Source: Synanceia verrucosa | Lineage: Eukaryota; Chordata; Actinopteri; Perciformes; Synanceiidae | Direction of reading: 5' to 3' | Assembly (NCBI GenBank): GCA_029721515.1 | Contig: JAQQSB010001384.1 | Location: 1 to 64,000 of the forward strand | Length of the DNA: 64,000 nt | In this document: positions 11,641-22,352 of the stretch, piece by piece | How positions within the stretch are numbered: the stretch's first letter is position 1 | Layout of the letters: every line of letters starts with the position of its first letter | The notes under the pieces: model-generated | What the model was told of the DNA's origin: nothing | Seen by the model: the letters and a program-made list of their open reading frames with translations, nothing else | Database searches by the model: none | Made by a program: the position numbers and the translations under genes

Positions 11641-12640
11641 GTATAAAGATGGGACTTGAAAACAGGTTCTTGTTGAGAACCGGTTCCCTGTGTTTCAATT
11701 CCTTGGAATTGTTCAACAATTTCCAGCTGCAGCCACTGCTACAAACCACGCCCCCTACAAACTACGCCTACGTGTTGCTACGGTGGCCAGGGACGATTAA
11801 ACTGCTTGCCCTTCTCCCCATGCTATTAGCATGACTGTCGGAGCTGGGAAAGACGCAGAGCAGACAGTAAAGTTAATGCTCTAGTAATACATTTAGCTAG
11901 GATTATAGTAGCTACTATTAAGGCTGGACAGCTAAGAAAAAGACTTGTGTCATCAATAGATGAGGTGAGTGTTTACAATTTTAACACTTGAAGTGCCAAG
12001 AAACATGATCGCCAAAAGGTTAGACAAGCGCAGTTTAATGCTGCATTAATGTTGTGTTGGAAGATATGAGTTCCCAAGTTGGCAAGTCGTTGTGTTGGAC
12101 GGAGAGCAGGCTATTCTTTATTCTGACAACATTGACTGGGAAGTATTTTCATTTATATCACTGAATCTGATATTAATAATTGCGACAACCATGGTTGTTG
12201 GTAGCAGTCAGGGTCTGAAATTAAATTCATTAATTAAATTTCTGTTTGGCGAGTAACTCCGCCTCTGATTGGCTCTGCTGACCTTGATGTTTTGTCTAGC
12301 AACGAACACCAGCCAATCAGAGGCAGAGTAGGAATAATTCATCATAATTAATCCTTTATTTCTTTTAAAAATGTATAAAGCAAGGAAGTGTTGAGTTTAA
12401 AAAGTTGGATGTGGAGCAGAAAAAGTTATTTGCAAGATGTGTGGAGTAACTGTAGAAGACAAGCAGCAGCTAAACTCTCAAAGGTTTCATTGTTCTACAG
12501 AATTAGTGAGAATATGCAGTCTGTCTGTGAGTATTGTTGGCTGTCATGTGTGCTGCTACACTGTTTGTGTTGAATATAGCCATGTGATTAACAAGTTAAA
12601 ATGATTGTGGTCGTGATGCTAATTTCCGTTAGCCTGTCTA
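11641..12640 (+). mobile_element. hAT-like element remnant with BED-finger exon
   Basis: GAGAACCGGTTCCCTGTGTTTC near 11680 resembles the 5' region of a fish hAT family. At about 12385-12500 two frames together give a BED-type zinc-finger start (FKKLDVEQKK, then KVICKMCGVTVEDKQQLN after a frameshift), the usual N-terminal DNA-binding domain of hAT transposases. The pair ATTGGCT ... AGCCAAT at 12259-12330 forms a small local inverted repeat. No catalytic domain was found. Assignment is tentative. The 11454-11640 interval to the left holds nothing recognised. Confidence 0.4.
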
Positions 12641-12837
12641 TGGCGTTGTTAAGCTAGTGGACTTTGTGTAAGGCTAATACTGAAGGCAGTAGGCTACAAC
12701 TGTTATGTCAGTGTGAAGTTACTTGTTTTATGTTTTCCGCCGTTTTGCACAATACATTTTCTTCAAGAGAAAACTTCCTGCTTGAATGCTTTTACCATGG
12801 GCTATGGTAGGTTAGAGAGTTAAGTGTCTGTTAAAAG

Positions 12838-13490
12838 ATGTGATTCCCAGGTTTGGTATGCCACAAGGAATAGACAGAGGCCCTGCTTTTTTCCCAAAGA
12901 TCACTCAAGACTTGTCAGAGATCTTAGGGTTTAGGTGGCAGCTGCATGTTCCTTATCGTCCACAGAGCTCAGGTCAAGTTGAAAGAATGAAGGCCACTGT
13001 CAAAGAGAGGTTGACCAAATTGGTGGCGACGACAGGGCTAAAATGGCCTGACGCGCTGCCTATTGTGTTGTATTCCATTTGAAGTGCGCCAAGTGCAACA
13101 ACAGATCTAAGCCCTCATGAGCTATTGATAGAGAGATCAATATCCACGGTGCAAGTCCCCCTTTGGCACCACATAAAGCCTCACTGCTTTGGATGGATGA
13201 GTTCATGGTTGATTATGTGAAACAACTAACTGAAGTTTTCAAGTGTCTGACAGGCTCCCCAAACCCTCAGGGGAGCCGATTCATTCCTTTAAGGAAGGTG
13301 ATTCTGTGCTAATCAAATCTCTTGAAAAGGTGTCATTGACTCAGGTGGAAAGGCCCGGACCAGGTGCTACTGACTACAAGTACAGCTGTAAAGGTCAAAG
13401 GAAGAGCAGAATGGATTCACGCTACAAGGTGCAGATTGGCTCCAGCACCTGCCGATGAAGCACCAGCAGGGCCTGGCAGGTAATGGGGAG
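12838..13490 (+). pseudogene. Endogenous retrovirus integrase, C-terminal remnant
   Basis: This is the end of a retroviral pol gene, probably of a gamma/epsilon-like fish ERV. The open part 12840-13082 carries the FGMPQGI block, a DRG motif with the second catalytic Asp, and SGQVERM with the catalytic Glu. It then hits a stop at 13081-13083 and continues in shifted frames to about 13490, including a C-terminal basic domain. The start is abrupt: the zinc-binding and first-Asp regions are missing. It points toward the LTR at 14501-15019 in the same orientation, so both probably belong to one decayed provirus. It cannot encode a working enzyme. Confidence 0.75.
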
Positions 13491-14488
13491 GCTGTTTCTC
13501 TTCTTCTTCCTCTTTCTGTGCAGATTCAGCTCAAACTAAAGCTGGCAGCAGGTTATAATATGACTGTTGAAGTTAGTGACTCCTCCTCTACCAGCAACAC
13601 TAATGTTACCGATAAATATATATATCTGTGTTCAATCTTTGGTCTTTGTAAACTATACTAGCATTTTATTTATGAGATACTGATGAGTCGATAGAGTGAC
13701 CTCTTTGTTAATGTGTGTTAAGAATTATAATCATTAATGTACCGTGCGATTACAGCTAAACCAGGATTGGTGTTATGATATTGTTATTTTAGGTGACTGT
13801 CTCTTGGGATTGATTTGATTGATTTTTCATTTTATTGCCTGTTTCCTGACTGTAGAAAATAAATAAAGAATAAAAAATTTATAAAATAAATAAAACTAAA
13901 AAGAGAAACTTCAACAGGTGATAAGCATTACAGAAGCCTACAATGAAGATGGATTCCCCTCACAGTGCGGGCCACCATGCATCGTATGTGCTAGTAACCT
14001 CTCCATGGTGGCGGCCCCCAGCTGTGCAAAAAGCACATGGGCTGAAGACCACCTCGTTTGTTCACCATTATATAATCACAATGTTTGTTTTAAGTGTTCA
14101 GAGTAGTGTGTAATCATTTGTAATGAAGGGCCCCTCTCAGATGCTAAGGTTACATCTTACATGTCATAATTTGCATAGTTAATAGGGTAAATAAGACGGG
14201 TACTGGTCACATTTAGACTGAAAAGTGATTTCCATTTATATTATTAACAGGTGTTGTTTTAAATTGACAGTTTGTGTTTTTAAGGGTATCAATTTTTTAC
14301 TTGATTCATGTTATTGGATGGCTAAAGGGTCAATTTATGATTTAATGTTACTGATATGTGTTAATGTTTCATCACAGTAATATTCCTGTAATGCTCGAGT
14401 AAGGTCTGTTTTACGTTCCCCCTTTGACGGTTGTCAGAAAATTTAAAAAAAATGTAAACTTCTGTGTTTGGTATTGATCTTATGATCA
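13491..14488 (+). other. Expected env position of the ERV; no env recognised
   Basis: This lies between integrase and 3' LTR, where an envelope gene would sit. The only ORFs are about 60-70 residues and show no envelope signature. A splice-acceptor-like CTTTCTGTGCAG occurs at about 13523 and an AATAAA-rich tract at 13860-13905. The env gene is either deleted or beyond recognition. Confidence 0.5.
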
Positions 14489-14490
14489 AT

Positions 14491-14500
14491 AAGAGGGGAT
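14491..14500 (+). promoter_or_regulatory. ERV polypurine tract
   Basis: AAGAGGGGAT lies immediately before the TGTTATGG start of the 3' LTR, the position and composition expected for the plus-strand primer of retroviral reverse transcription. Confidence 0.7.
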
Positions 14501-15019
14501 TGTTATGGATTTTTCTAAATTTAGAAGTTCCTAGGGTTGGCTAGTGTCCTTTTTACAGCATTAAATCTTTAAACTGTTGCTCCAGAATGCAGGGTTGAAG
14601 CACAGTGTCTCAAGGAAAACAGATGGCTAGTTATCTCTAAGTTGACTAGGTAACCAAGGTCAGAGGAGTCTGCCAGCGTTGGCCCTTTGATAAGGCCGAT
14701 GGCTGAGCGTCAGCAAGACAACAGGCGCCACTGTTAGTTCAGAGCTTAGAATGAGCATGCCCTGACTGTAACGCTACTCAAGAGTAATGTAAGGTAATAT
14801 ACTTGTACTTAACTGGGTGTTACTTTATAAGGCTGAGCACCATAGGGGAAGGTAGGAATATGTGGCGGACTCTGGCAGCTGTACGGTTGTCCACGACAAA
14901 GTTCATATTCCTCCTGACATATCAGAATCTTCAATAAATGTTACTTCTTTAATCAACTGCAGAAGGCTCCTGGGTGCATCCATTCTTTCCTCATTGACTA
15001 TTCAATATTTTCCACGACA
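14501..15019 (+). mobile_element. ERV 3' LTR
   Basis: The 519-bp LTR begins TGTTATGGATTTTTC and ends TTTCCACGACA. A TATA-like TTTATAAGG lies near 14825 and AATAAATGTTA near 14934, giving a U3-R-U5 layout. An inverted copy is at 7041-7548 and a 5'-truncated direct copy at 55377-55763. It abuts the BEL LTR at 15034 with only about 14 bases between. Confidence 0.8.
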
Positions 15020-15033
15020 GATATATACACTCA

Positions 15034-15619
15034 TGAAATTAGGAAGCCAATGTGAATAAACTAATCAGTGTGACTTCAAAAGGAATCAACCAATATTCTT
15101 ATATACTATCTGTTTATATCTCTATGAGTCTAATTGTCCATCTATTTATTTATTTATCAATCAGCATTTAGTTGGCAGTGAGCACAATGAATTAATGAAT
15201 GAGTGAATAACTGACTGACTAGTGCCCACAGAGCAGGGCAAACAGAAGAGGAAAGACACTTTTGCACTCACCCCACTGATTGAGAACATCAGTTAAACTC
15301 ATAAAATGTAGACATAACGACAGCGTCTCTATGCTCATCTAAACACTGATGCAAGCTGTCTCTCCCCTGCAGCAGCATGCCACACTGAACAGACAAAGAA
15401 GCCACACACCTGTCTGCTGGCACACTTCATCAGAATGGCTCCTCCCTCACTCTCCTGCCTACCTGCAGATACCCAACGCACTATTATTATTAGTATTATT
15501 ATTATATTGATATTTATATCATTATTAATTAAACCCAGTCCCTTTAAATAAATTGGACAAAAGGGGAAAAGAGAAAAAAAATATGCTGAATGCCTGCCGA
15601 TCATTCTCCTGACTCAACA
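15034..15619 (-). mobile_element. BEL-family 3' LTR (copy B)
   Basis: On the minus strand TGTTGAGTCAGG begins directly after the purine tract AAGTGGGAGG that follows the integrase gene. The integrase stop codon (15614-15616) lies inside the LTR. It is the counterpart of the solo LTR at 77-675. Confidence 0.75.
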
Positions 15620-16960
15620 CCTCCCACTTGGGCTCTTGGTTTCTGAACCCAAGGAGGTCAACAGGTCATCAGTCTTTTGCTCTTCAGTGGGAATCAGGAC
15701 CACCAAGCATCTGACGTCTCTGTGCAGAATTGTTGCAGGAACTTTAGTGAGAAGTTTCCCCTTTCCTGATATTTCACAGCCTTGTTTTGATGAGGTTGGC
15801 TTTTTAATTGGAACGGGATAGCTGGGAAAGGCCCTCACATAAACATCTCTCACAATGCCATCCTTGTCAGCGTTGACACTGACCACTCTGGCCAACTTAT
15901 ATTGACTCCTCAATGCATTCTGGTCAGCCAACCAGACGACATCTCCCTTGGCCACATTCCGCTCCTTAGTATGCCACTTGCTTCTTATGAACAGGTTTGG
16001 GCCTGCCAGCTGACACCATTTCCTCCAGAATTTGTCCACCTCTCTTTGGATGCTCTGGAGCCTCTTGGATGGGTAACCTTCAAACTGGAAGTCTCCTGGG
16101 TCACTTCTCATGCTGGCACAGCCCAACAGAAGAGAACTGGGGCTGATGTAACTTACACAGTCCTCTCGGCTCTGTATCCTTGCTTCTATGGGTCTCTCAT
16201 TGACCAGATTTGCAGCCATGAAGAGGATTGTTTGGAACTCGCCGTATGTAAAGGCTCCGTCACCACCGATGTTACTCAAGGCCCGCTTCACCAGTCGGAC
16301 AGCTGCTTCTGCTGCCCCATTTCTGTGGGGAGAATCTGCTGGATGATTCCTCCATGACCACTCTGTTCCACACTTTGATGTTTCTTCTTCAATTTTTGTT
16401 TTGTTTAATTCCCTTAGGAAATTGTGAAGTTCCTCCAGTGCAGGCTTTGCTCCCACAAAGTTTGTTCCTGAGTCTGACCACAGTTTCTTGGGGTGCCCTC
16501 TTAAGGATGTAAATCTTTGATAGGCAAACAGAAATCCCTCAGAAGACTGGTCTCTGACAACATCAGTGTATACTGCTCTTGAGGCCATGCAGCAGAACAC
16601 AATGCCCCAGACTTTGAGTGTGACTCTCCTTCTCACCTCATCTTTCACTTTGTAGGGCCCAAACAGGTCCACAGTTGTGAATTCAAATGGTTAGCAGGTT
16701 TTGTTCTCTCTGGTGGGAGGTTGCTCATTATTTGTTTGCATCACTTTGCTGTTGCTTTCCTGCAGATTACACAGCTGTCCACCACCCTTTTGCTAATCTT
16801 CTGCCTTTTATCACCCAGGCTCTTTTCCTCATCCTTAGAAGGGTTCGGGCTACTCCTTCATGATTAGCTTTGTGGGCCTCACGTGCTATCAGTGTGGACA
16901 ACCATGCTTCATAAGGTATGATTGGCACTGCAACTCTGTCTTCATCAAACATCTGGATCC
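15614..16960 (-). pseudogene. BEL/Pao integrase (BEL-3 copy B)
   Basis: This encodes the C-terminal integrase of a BEL/Pao LTR retrotransposon. The zinc-binding part (16952-16767) has the spacing HKANHEG and an aromatic VIKGRR block. The 352-residue core (16672-15614) carries all three catalytic acidic sites: MDLFGPY, WSDSGTNFVGAKP and HRNGAAEAAVRLVKR. A C-terminal BEL domain (DVVWLADQNALRSQYKLARV) follows. One frame break separates the zinc domain from the core. It is the 3'-most gene of an element whose 5' half is missing here; the matching 5' half is carried by the copy at 45.55-48.93 kb. Confidence 0.85.
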
Positions 16961-18805
16961 TGCCCCACAGACCAGGAGTCCAGCATCTCTGAATACTACC
17001 AATCTTTTTAAAGCTGTTTCTGGAAAAATTACTCCTTCTTGGGCAGCGAGGAAAAGGTCTCTCATAGCTGCTTCTTGTTCCTTTGGTTTCAGCACAATTT
17101 TCTCATTCATCATTACCTGCCCTTTCCTTTTTTTCTTGACCTTAAACCACTTTGTGGCAGCTCTTCGGACCCAGGCCACGACAACAACCAATTTGGATAA
17201 GCTGCTGAACTTTTCCACCTCCATGAGGTCTTTGATTCTCCAATTAGCAGGTGTTCTTGCCATAGCGGGTGGTCTTGGTTTGTCTCTGACCTCTGGTTTT
17301 GAACTCTCTGTTGGAAATGGAAGCTGTTCAGTCTCCTTTTGCTTTGCTCGAGTTTAGGCTCTAGTTACTACTGACGTGAAGGCTTTCCTCTGCAGCTGGT
17401 TGACACTTTGTCTGGCACATGCTGCAACCTCTCTAGCTGACTTTGAAGGCCACTCCTCCTCCGGCTGCCTCAGGAATGTTGGCCCATTTTGCTATGTGGA
17501 ACTCTCCTTTAATTCATCAGGGGAACCTCCTCTTGTCAAAATGTCAGCAATATTCAGCTCTCTAGGGATCCACCACCAATCTTAATACTACTACTGGTCC
17601 AGCTCTCTGGATTTGACCCACACGGTTGGCGAAAAAGGTCTGGTATCCATAAATTTCTCTCTAGATAGCCCCCAGGACGGTTTGGCTGTCCACCAGGTGG
17701 AGCCAACGCTCTACATCCATCCCTCCGTACTTCTCAAAGTGCTACCTGAGCCTGGCTGCGAATACTGCACCGCAAAGCTCAGCCTTGATAGCATCTCCTT
17801 TCTGATTCAACAAACCGCACCTTGGTCCCTTGTTTGGTGCTCCACCTCAAATGCATCACAGCTCCATAGGTCTTATCACTCCAACCTGACAAGGTGATTC
17901 CCCAGGGTCTCCCCTCCCAGTTGGCGGGTGTGAAGCTGCGGTGGAATGTAATCTGCCCAAGCTCCACATACTCCTCAAAAAGTTTGATGGCTTTGCCTCT
18001 GAGGCTTTCTGAAAGTGGCTTGTCCCAGGTTTCTCTGGTAAGTTTTCCACCCCCCGTCTCCTGGAATGCTGGAATGCTTTCCTCACAAGGATTGCCCCTT
18101 CTGTTTGGCAGGTGTTACCAGGCCGATGGGGTCGTAAAGCCCAGCCACCTGGCTTAAAAGCTCCCTTCTAGTCAGTGGGTCAGGAGTTCCTAGTCACACC
18201 TCGTCCTTGAGAAGATCTTTGCTCACCCTCACCTTTTTCTTCCTCTTAGAAAAGTTGATGGATGTTAACATGTAGAGTTTATCTTCTCCCACATTATAAC
18301 CAACACCCAGAGCTTTGTTATCTTTGTCTCTCATCTGATTTGGAAGATTGATGGTTGAAACTTTTGTCACATCCTCCTCTCCTTCCTGGACAGCATCACT
18401 CCTTTGCCTCCCACTGTTCTCTGACCGTACCTATGGTTTCACCAGGAAGCCCCCAGCTCTCAGGATTTCCCCCACACCTTGGGTAATTTCATCCAGTTTC
18501 TCCAGGCTGTTGTGGGAGATAAGGATGTCATCATCATACCTATCCTCTTCAAGGACTCTGCATTCCTCTGTCCGATGGGCAAAGATGGGAAGCTTGGCTG
18601 TTTCTGTCATAGCTAGTTGTGCTATACATCCAGCTGGTCTGTCTCCCATATTAACACGGGTGATAGTATACTCTCTTATCTCCTCCTCAGGCTTATCCCT
18701 CCAAAGGAATCAGTGCAGGTGCATTTCACGTTCCTCTAACCACACTGAATTGTACATTTTCTTGATGTCTCCAAGGGCAGCATGTACCCCTCTTCTGAAC
18801 CTCAG
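16961..18805 (-). pseudogene. BEL/Pao reverse transcriptase/RNase H remnant (BEL-3 copy B)
   Basis: This is read from 18805 downwards. It starts inside the RT domain at the segment coding RFRRGVHAALGD and includes the block 18649-18431 (GDRPAGCIAQLAM ... GGFLVKP). The catalytic YVDD is changed to YDDD (RYDDDILISH). A TAG follows GGFLVKP, and the same stop is present in the copy at 48383-48385. RNase H and connection segments (LGQITFHRSFTPANWEG; 17263-16889) are split among frames. The fragment ends abruptly at 18805/18806, next to a KDZ-like exon on the opposite strand. It is not functional. Confidence 0.8.
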
Positions 18806-19020
18806 ATTTTGGTGACCTGACAGAGGAGGCTACACAAGGGCTCATCAGTGTCCTCAGTGGAAGATGTCTCTCAGTGAAAAGTCAGCACAGACAGGCTGTA
18901 AATGTGTACTGTAGCTTAGCCTCCATGGACTGTGATTCACTTCACACACAGACAGAGGACAGTGAGGAGTGGGATGACAACGGCTTCACTATCCCAGAGT
19001 CAGAGGAGGAAGAGGAGTAA
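18806..19020 (+). pseudogene. Terminal exon of KDZ-like gene (copy B)
   Basis: This is a 215-bp block matching 2236-2459 but with a cleaner frame: it opens FGDLTEEATQGL, passes SGRCLSVKSQHRQA and ends PESEEEEE with TAA at 19018-19020. In copy A the exon is preceded by an intron and TTTACAG. Here the BEL fragment meets it at CTGAACCTCAG, which also ends in AG after a pyrimidine-rich run. The upstream exons are gone, so it is a lone exon. Confidence 0.5.
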
Positions 19021-19275
19021 GGGCCACTGCCTGACATTACTGAGGCACTGCTCCACTTGTATGGTGTTATTTACCAGCCCTGGATGTGGATGTGATTTGA
19101 TTGTTTTATAGGTGAGGTTAGGTGACTTTATTTGTACCTGTAGGTAGGTTTGTTTTGCAGTGTAAACAGAGGATGGCATCTGCATTAACAACAAACTAGA
19201 CAACAGAGCATCAACAAAGAAAAACAGACAAACCACAACAAGACAGAGTACTCGTTTGCTGCCTGAGACCAGAAC
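19021..19275 (+). repeat. 3' flank shared with 2460-2720
   Basis: Second copy of the tail described at 2460-2720. Homology ends at about 19275, after which CAGACCAAGGTCC is unique to this copy. Confidence 0.6.
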
Positions 19276-19349
19276 CAGACCAAGGTCCAATAAAAGAGAA
19301 GAAGCCACATGAGCAATTAAAAGACCATTAAAGCATCAAGTTAACCCAA

Positions 19350-19695
19350 AGGCCAATTTATGGTACTCCGTAAAGTGCCGTACGTAGAGACGGAGAGCCC
19401 TCTCCGTCGCCGGAGAGCCTGACGGAGAGCCTCTCCGTCGTCTCCGGGCACAGGAATTTTTTTGTAATCACACCAATCACAGCCCTTGTTGTCTCCGTCT
19501 TCCCTTGACGGATTGACGGACAGTTACAAAAAAATTCCTGCGCCCGGAGACGACGGAGAGGCTCTCCGTCAGGCTCTCCGGCGACGGAGAGGGCTCTCCG
19601 TCTCTACGTACGGCACTTTACGGAGTACCATAAATTGGCCTGAACTGTCCGTCAATCCGTCAAGGGAAGACGGAGACGACAAGGGCTGTGATTGG
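19350..19695. repeat. Interleaved inverted repeat A-B-A'-B'
   Basis: Arm A (19350-19463, 114 bp) is the near-exact reverse complement of A' (19528-19641). Arm B (19473-19525, 53 bp) is the reverse complement of B' (19643-19695). The order A-B-A'-B' means the two hairpins exclude each other. The arms are GC-rich and built of CTCCGTC/GACGGAG words. Confidence 0.9.
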
Positions 19696-20215
19696 TCCTC
19701 TAGCTGCACCCTGCTGTGAAATGCAGCCTCTCTCCCTACACAGAAACAGACAGACAGGTCTCCTCTGCAGCAGCACAGACAGGACAGGAACTAAAGTATC
19801 GATTAGCCTTGTGAAAGGCAAATCAAACACATTCAACCTGCTCAAAAAATCTATTTAATTCATTTAGTAATTATGGCTGGGGTATATTTCCACAGAACAT
19901 ACCGAAAGTTGTTGGTTTGCGTTCGCTATTATCCGATTTTGTGTTGAAAAGAAAGAGGAAGAGGAGTTTTAAAGATTGAAAGCAATCAATGTTGTTCTCT
20001 TCTATCTCCCTCACAAATAATTAAATCATAAAATAGTATTTTCCCCTGCTTTTATCTGCGATATTAAGGCGAATTGCTTCACTTTCCGAGGGGGTGCATT
20101 TCATGGCAGGGCTGCACAACACGCATCATGACGGAGAAGTGCGAGGGCTCGAGAGGTCTCCGTAGCTACGAAGTCGGATGACGGATTACGCAGACGGAGA
20201 AGTATATTCCAGCCT
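19350..20215. mobile_element. Non-autonomous Harbinger-like (PIF/ISL2EU-type) element
   Basis: The left end reads AGGCCAATTTATGGTACTCC. The right end, reverse-complemented, reads AGGCTGGAATATACTTCTCC, a similar terminus. Both continue into CTCCGT-rich subterminal repeats, as in fish Harbinger-like families. A convincing 3-bp target duplication is not seen. The interior (about 19700-20100) shows no transposase; the ATGGCTGGGGTATATTTCC region opens only a short frame. The left part holds the interleaved inverted repeat described separately. Confidence 0.45.
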
Positions 20216-20234
20216 TAACATGATAGATAGGCCC

Positions 20235-20880
20235 TGTTGAGATGTGAAAGGTCATGCTTGCGCTATTTTATGACTTGTTTTAAGCATAGACATGTTTACT
20301 AGTTATGGTTTGTTATTTTTCAGATATTTTTACTAGTTATGGTTTGTTTTAATTATACGCACACGTTATGATGTATTCAGTCATATACAGTTTTACTAGT
20401 TGTGAGGTTTACTATTTTATTCTGTTAAATATGTTGAAATGCTTTATTATGCATAATGAAGAGTGTAAAAGTAGTTTCATGGTTTTCAGACAAAGAACAG
20501 AGATTCACAGAGGACAGGAATGTGTCCTTATCTCTTTGGCTGGAGATATCTTCGGTGGGCACACAATAACACTTTGGAGGTCCAGTGTGCCGCCTCGGGA
20601 CGCCCTTTTGCACCAAATATCAACCAATGAAGAGAAGAACTGATGACATCCAACACCCCGAAGACCTGAAGACTACGCCTAGTTAGAAAGTGAAACTTGT
20701 AAAAGCTATAAAAGGATTGGACTTAGCCTTGTGCGAGGTTCCTGGACCGCCCAAGGCCTCAGGACCCAGATCTGTCCCAACATTCTTTGTCTCACTCATT
20801 AAATAGAGGTTTTAACTGAGAATCATTTCGACCTCCTTGTCATCGCTTCCTCTCATCTAAGACCACGCAGGAAAGCAGGT
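20235..20880 (+). promoter_or_regulatory. LTR-like promoter region
   Basis: This segment looks like a retroviral LTR: a TG-starting AT-rich part, a TATA box (TATAAAAGG, 20707-20715), a CATTAAATAGAGG signal near 20800, and a pyrimidine-rich TCGACCTCCTTGTCATCGC downstream. No second LTR and no coding region are linked to it, and neither end nor target duplication could be fixed. It could be a solo LTR or the 5' LTR of a deleted element. Confidence 0.35.
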
Positions 20881-20982
20881 GAAAGGTATATTAAGTTGTT
20901 TTGGGAGTCAGACACTTGTTACTGGTTTAATACTGCTTATATTAGGGGAAGCTGGTTGCGAGGTACCTTTCAAATAGTGAAG

Positions 20983-21160
20983 AACCGGAAGAAACTAGAA
21001 CAAGTATTATTTGCCCAGAGAGGTAAAGTACGGGAAGAGACTACCATAGTACCATTTGGCCTGTGGGGTAAAGTACGGGAAAAGACTAGTACAAGTATCA
21101 TTTGCCCTGTGGTAAAGTTCAGGAAGATTCTAGGGCAAGTACCATTCACATTTGAAGTAA
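20983..21160 (+). repeat. Four imperfect ~47-bp repeats with splice-donor-like cores
   Basis: Units share GGGAAGAGACTA..ACAAGTA.CATTTGCCCTGTGG and end in GGTAAAGT(A/T)C. GGTAAAGT occurs three times and fits a 5' splice-site consensus. The position, downstream of the LTR-like region, would suit a retroviral leader. It ends where the inverted-duplication arm begins. Confidence 0.7.
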
Positions 21161-21635
21161 GGGAAAGTGATCACAAGTGCCCTGAGATAAACCACCTGCT
21201 TTTTCCTAATAGCCACTGGCTAAACATGACAACTACTTGGTTATTTCGTTTAATCTATAAATATTTCTCCTAAACATCATATTATTCCTTCACTTAGCCT
21301 GCTTAGCTGTAATGATCAGACTGTGTCTATTGTTAAATATCTGACTGATGACTATGTCTAAGGGAAAAAAATACCAGACACACATAGTATGATTTGGTTT
21401 ATCAATTCAAGAGTTGTCTTCTCTTTAAAAAAAAAAAAAAAAAGGATTCAGACTTTAGCAATATAAAAATAACTTAATAGAATAATATGCAAAAGTGAAA
21501 GTGAAAGCAATAATGTGGATCTTGAATATGATGGTAAAAATGTACATGTTGTATCAGACAATCTATGAATATATTTGGTTACTTCTTACACTATAGCATA
21601 TAATACATTCTGAATGTTTGTATTCAAATCCTAGC

Positions 21636-22061
21636 GAACGATGCGAATGGGCGGGGCTTGTGTTCATTGATGTCACTTGTGACGTCACAATCCTCCTGAA
21701 CCGAGGTTATGAAAGGAGGCAGTTTGCAGAGGTTAGTCACTCCCGGTCCTCAAACCAATGAGGAGTACTGGGGAGCTCTGACCTTTGGTCGTGGAGCTGC
21801 TGGAGATCAGTGGGTAGCCTTTTATGCTACTTGGGTTCATCGCCTGGAGATCAGTGGGTAGCTTTTTGTGCTACCCGAGTTTATCTCCTTGAGATGTCCT
21901 AAGCCACGCAAGTCTCCAGCCTGTTTCCTCCCAGGTCGGAGCTCTCCGGTGCTTCGTTAGAGGCTGGGAGGGGTAGAGGACAAGCCCTCCTCTGGCTTGT
22001 CCTCTACCTGCTTTTCTATGTCAAACAGAAAACATCAGATTATTCCAGCATATGTCACAGC
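21636..22061 (+). repeat. Dispersed hairpin repeat, copy 1
   Basis: It begins with GAACGATGCGAATGGGCGGGG, then a palindromic CRE-like TGACGTCA (21680-21687). Two related blocks, GGAGATCAGTGGGTAGC, follow. A perfect 14-bp stem (GTAGAGGACAAGCC at 21973-21986 pairing with 21994-22007, loop 7) lies near the end. Copies occur at 39334-39758 (minus) and 55004-55372 (plus). No ORF is conserved. Its identity is unknown. Confidence 0.75.
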
Positions 22062-22328
22062 TCAGTGACTGTCTCCACTTGTGTAAAGTCAATAACAACA
22101 TTTGTGTAACTGTAGTATTTATTACTTAAATGGACTGTAGCCTGCTGGTGACTTTCTGGACTAAATAGGGCTGCTTTTCTGGGCTGGTGAAAACTACTGA
22201 TAATACAATATGCTAGGATATACATCATTTAAAAGTTGAGTATTTGTTCTGCTAATTCTAAGCACACTTTATCCTGTCTTGTTTGACTGAACTGATCAGA
22301 TCAATGAATGTGTTTGATAAGGTGCAGG

Positions 22329-22352
22329 AAATAAACACAACTGCACTGTAAT
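22329..22352 (+). repeat. LINE target-site duplication, 5' side (left arm)
   Basis: A 24-bp sequence beginning AAATAAACACAACTGC precedes the LINE. The 3' counterpart is 36790-36805, cut after 16 bases at the duplication edge. In the right arm both copies are complete. Confidence 0.85.

Noticed and set aside
13918..14106. Cys-containing 62-residue ORF considered as an ERV envelope remnant
   Set aside because: No envelope motif such as a surface/transmembrane cleavage site or membrane anchor could be seen.
15902..18815. Plus-strand ORFs of 70-165 residues
   Set aside because: They are the antisense of BEL integrase and RNase H/RT, whose minus-strand motifs are clear.
21206..22061. Hairpin repeat considered as a known snRNA, Y RNA or vault RNA
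   Set aside because: Its sequence does not resemble the parts of U1-U6, 7SK, Y or vault RNAs that I can recall; left as an unidentified repeat.
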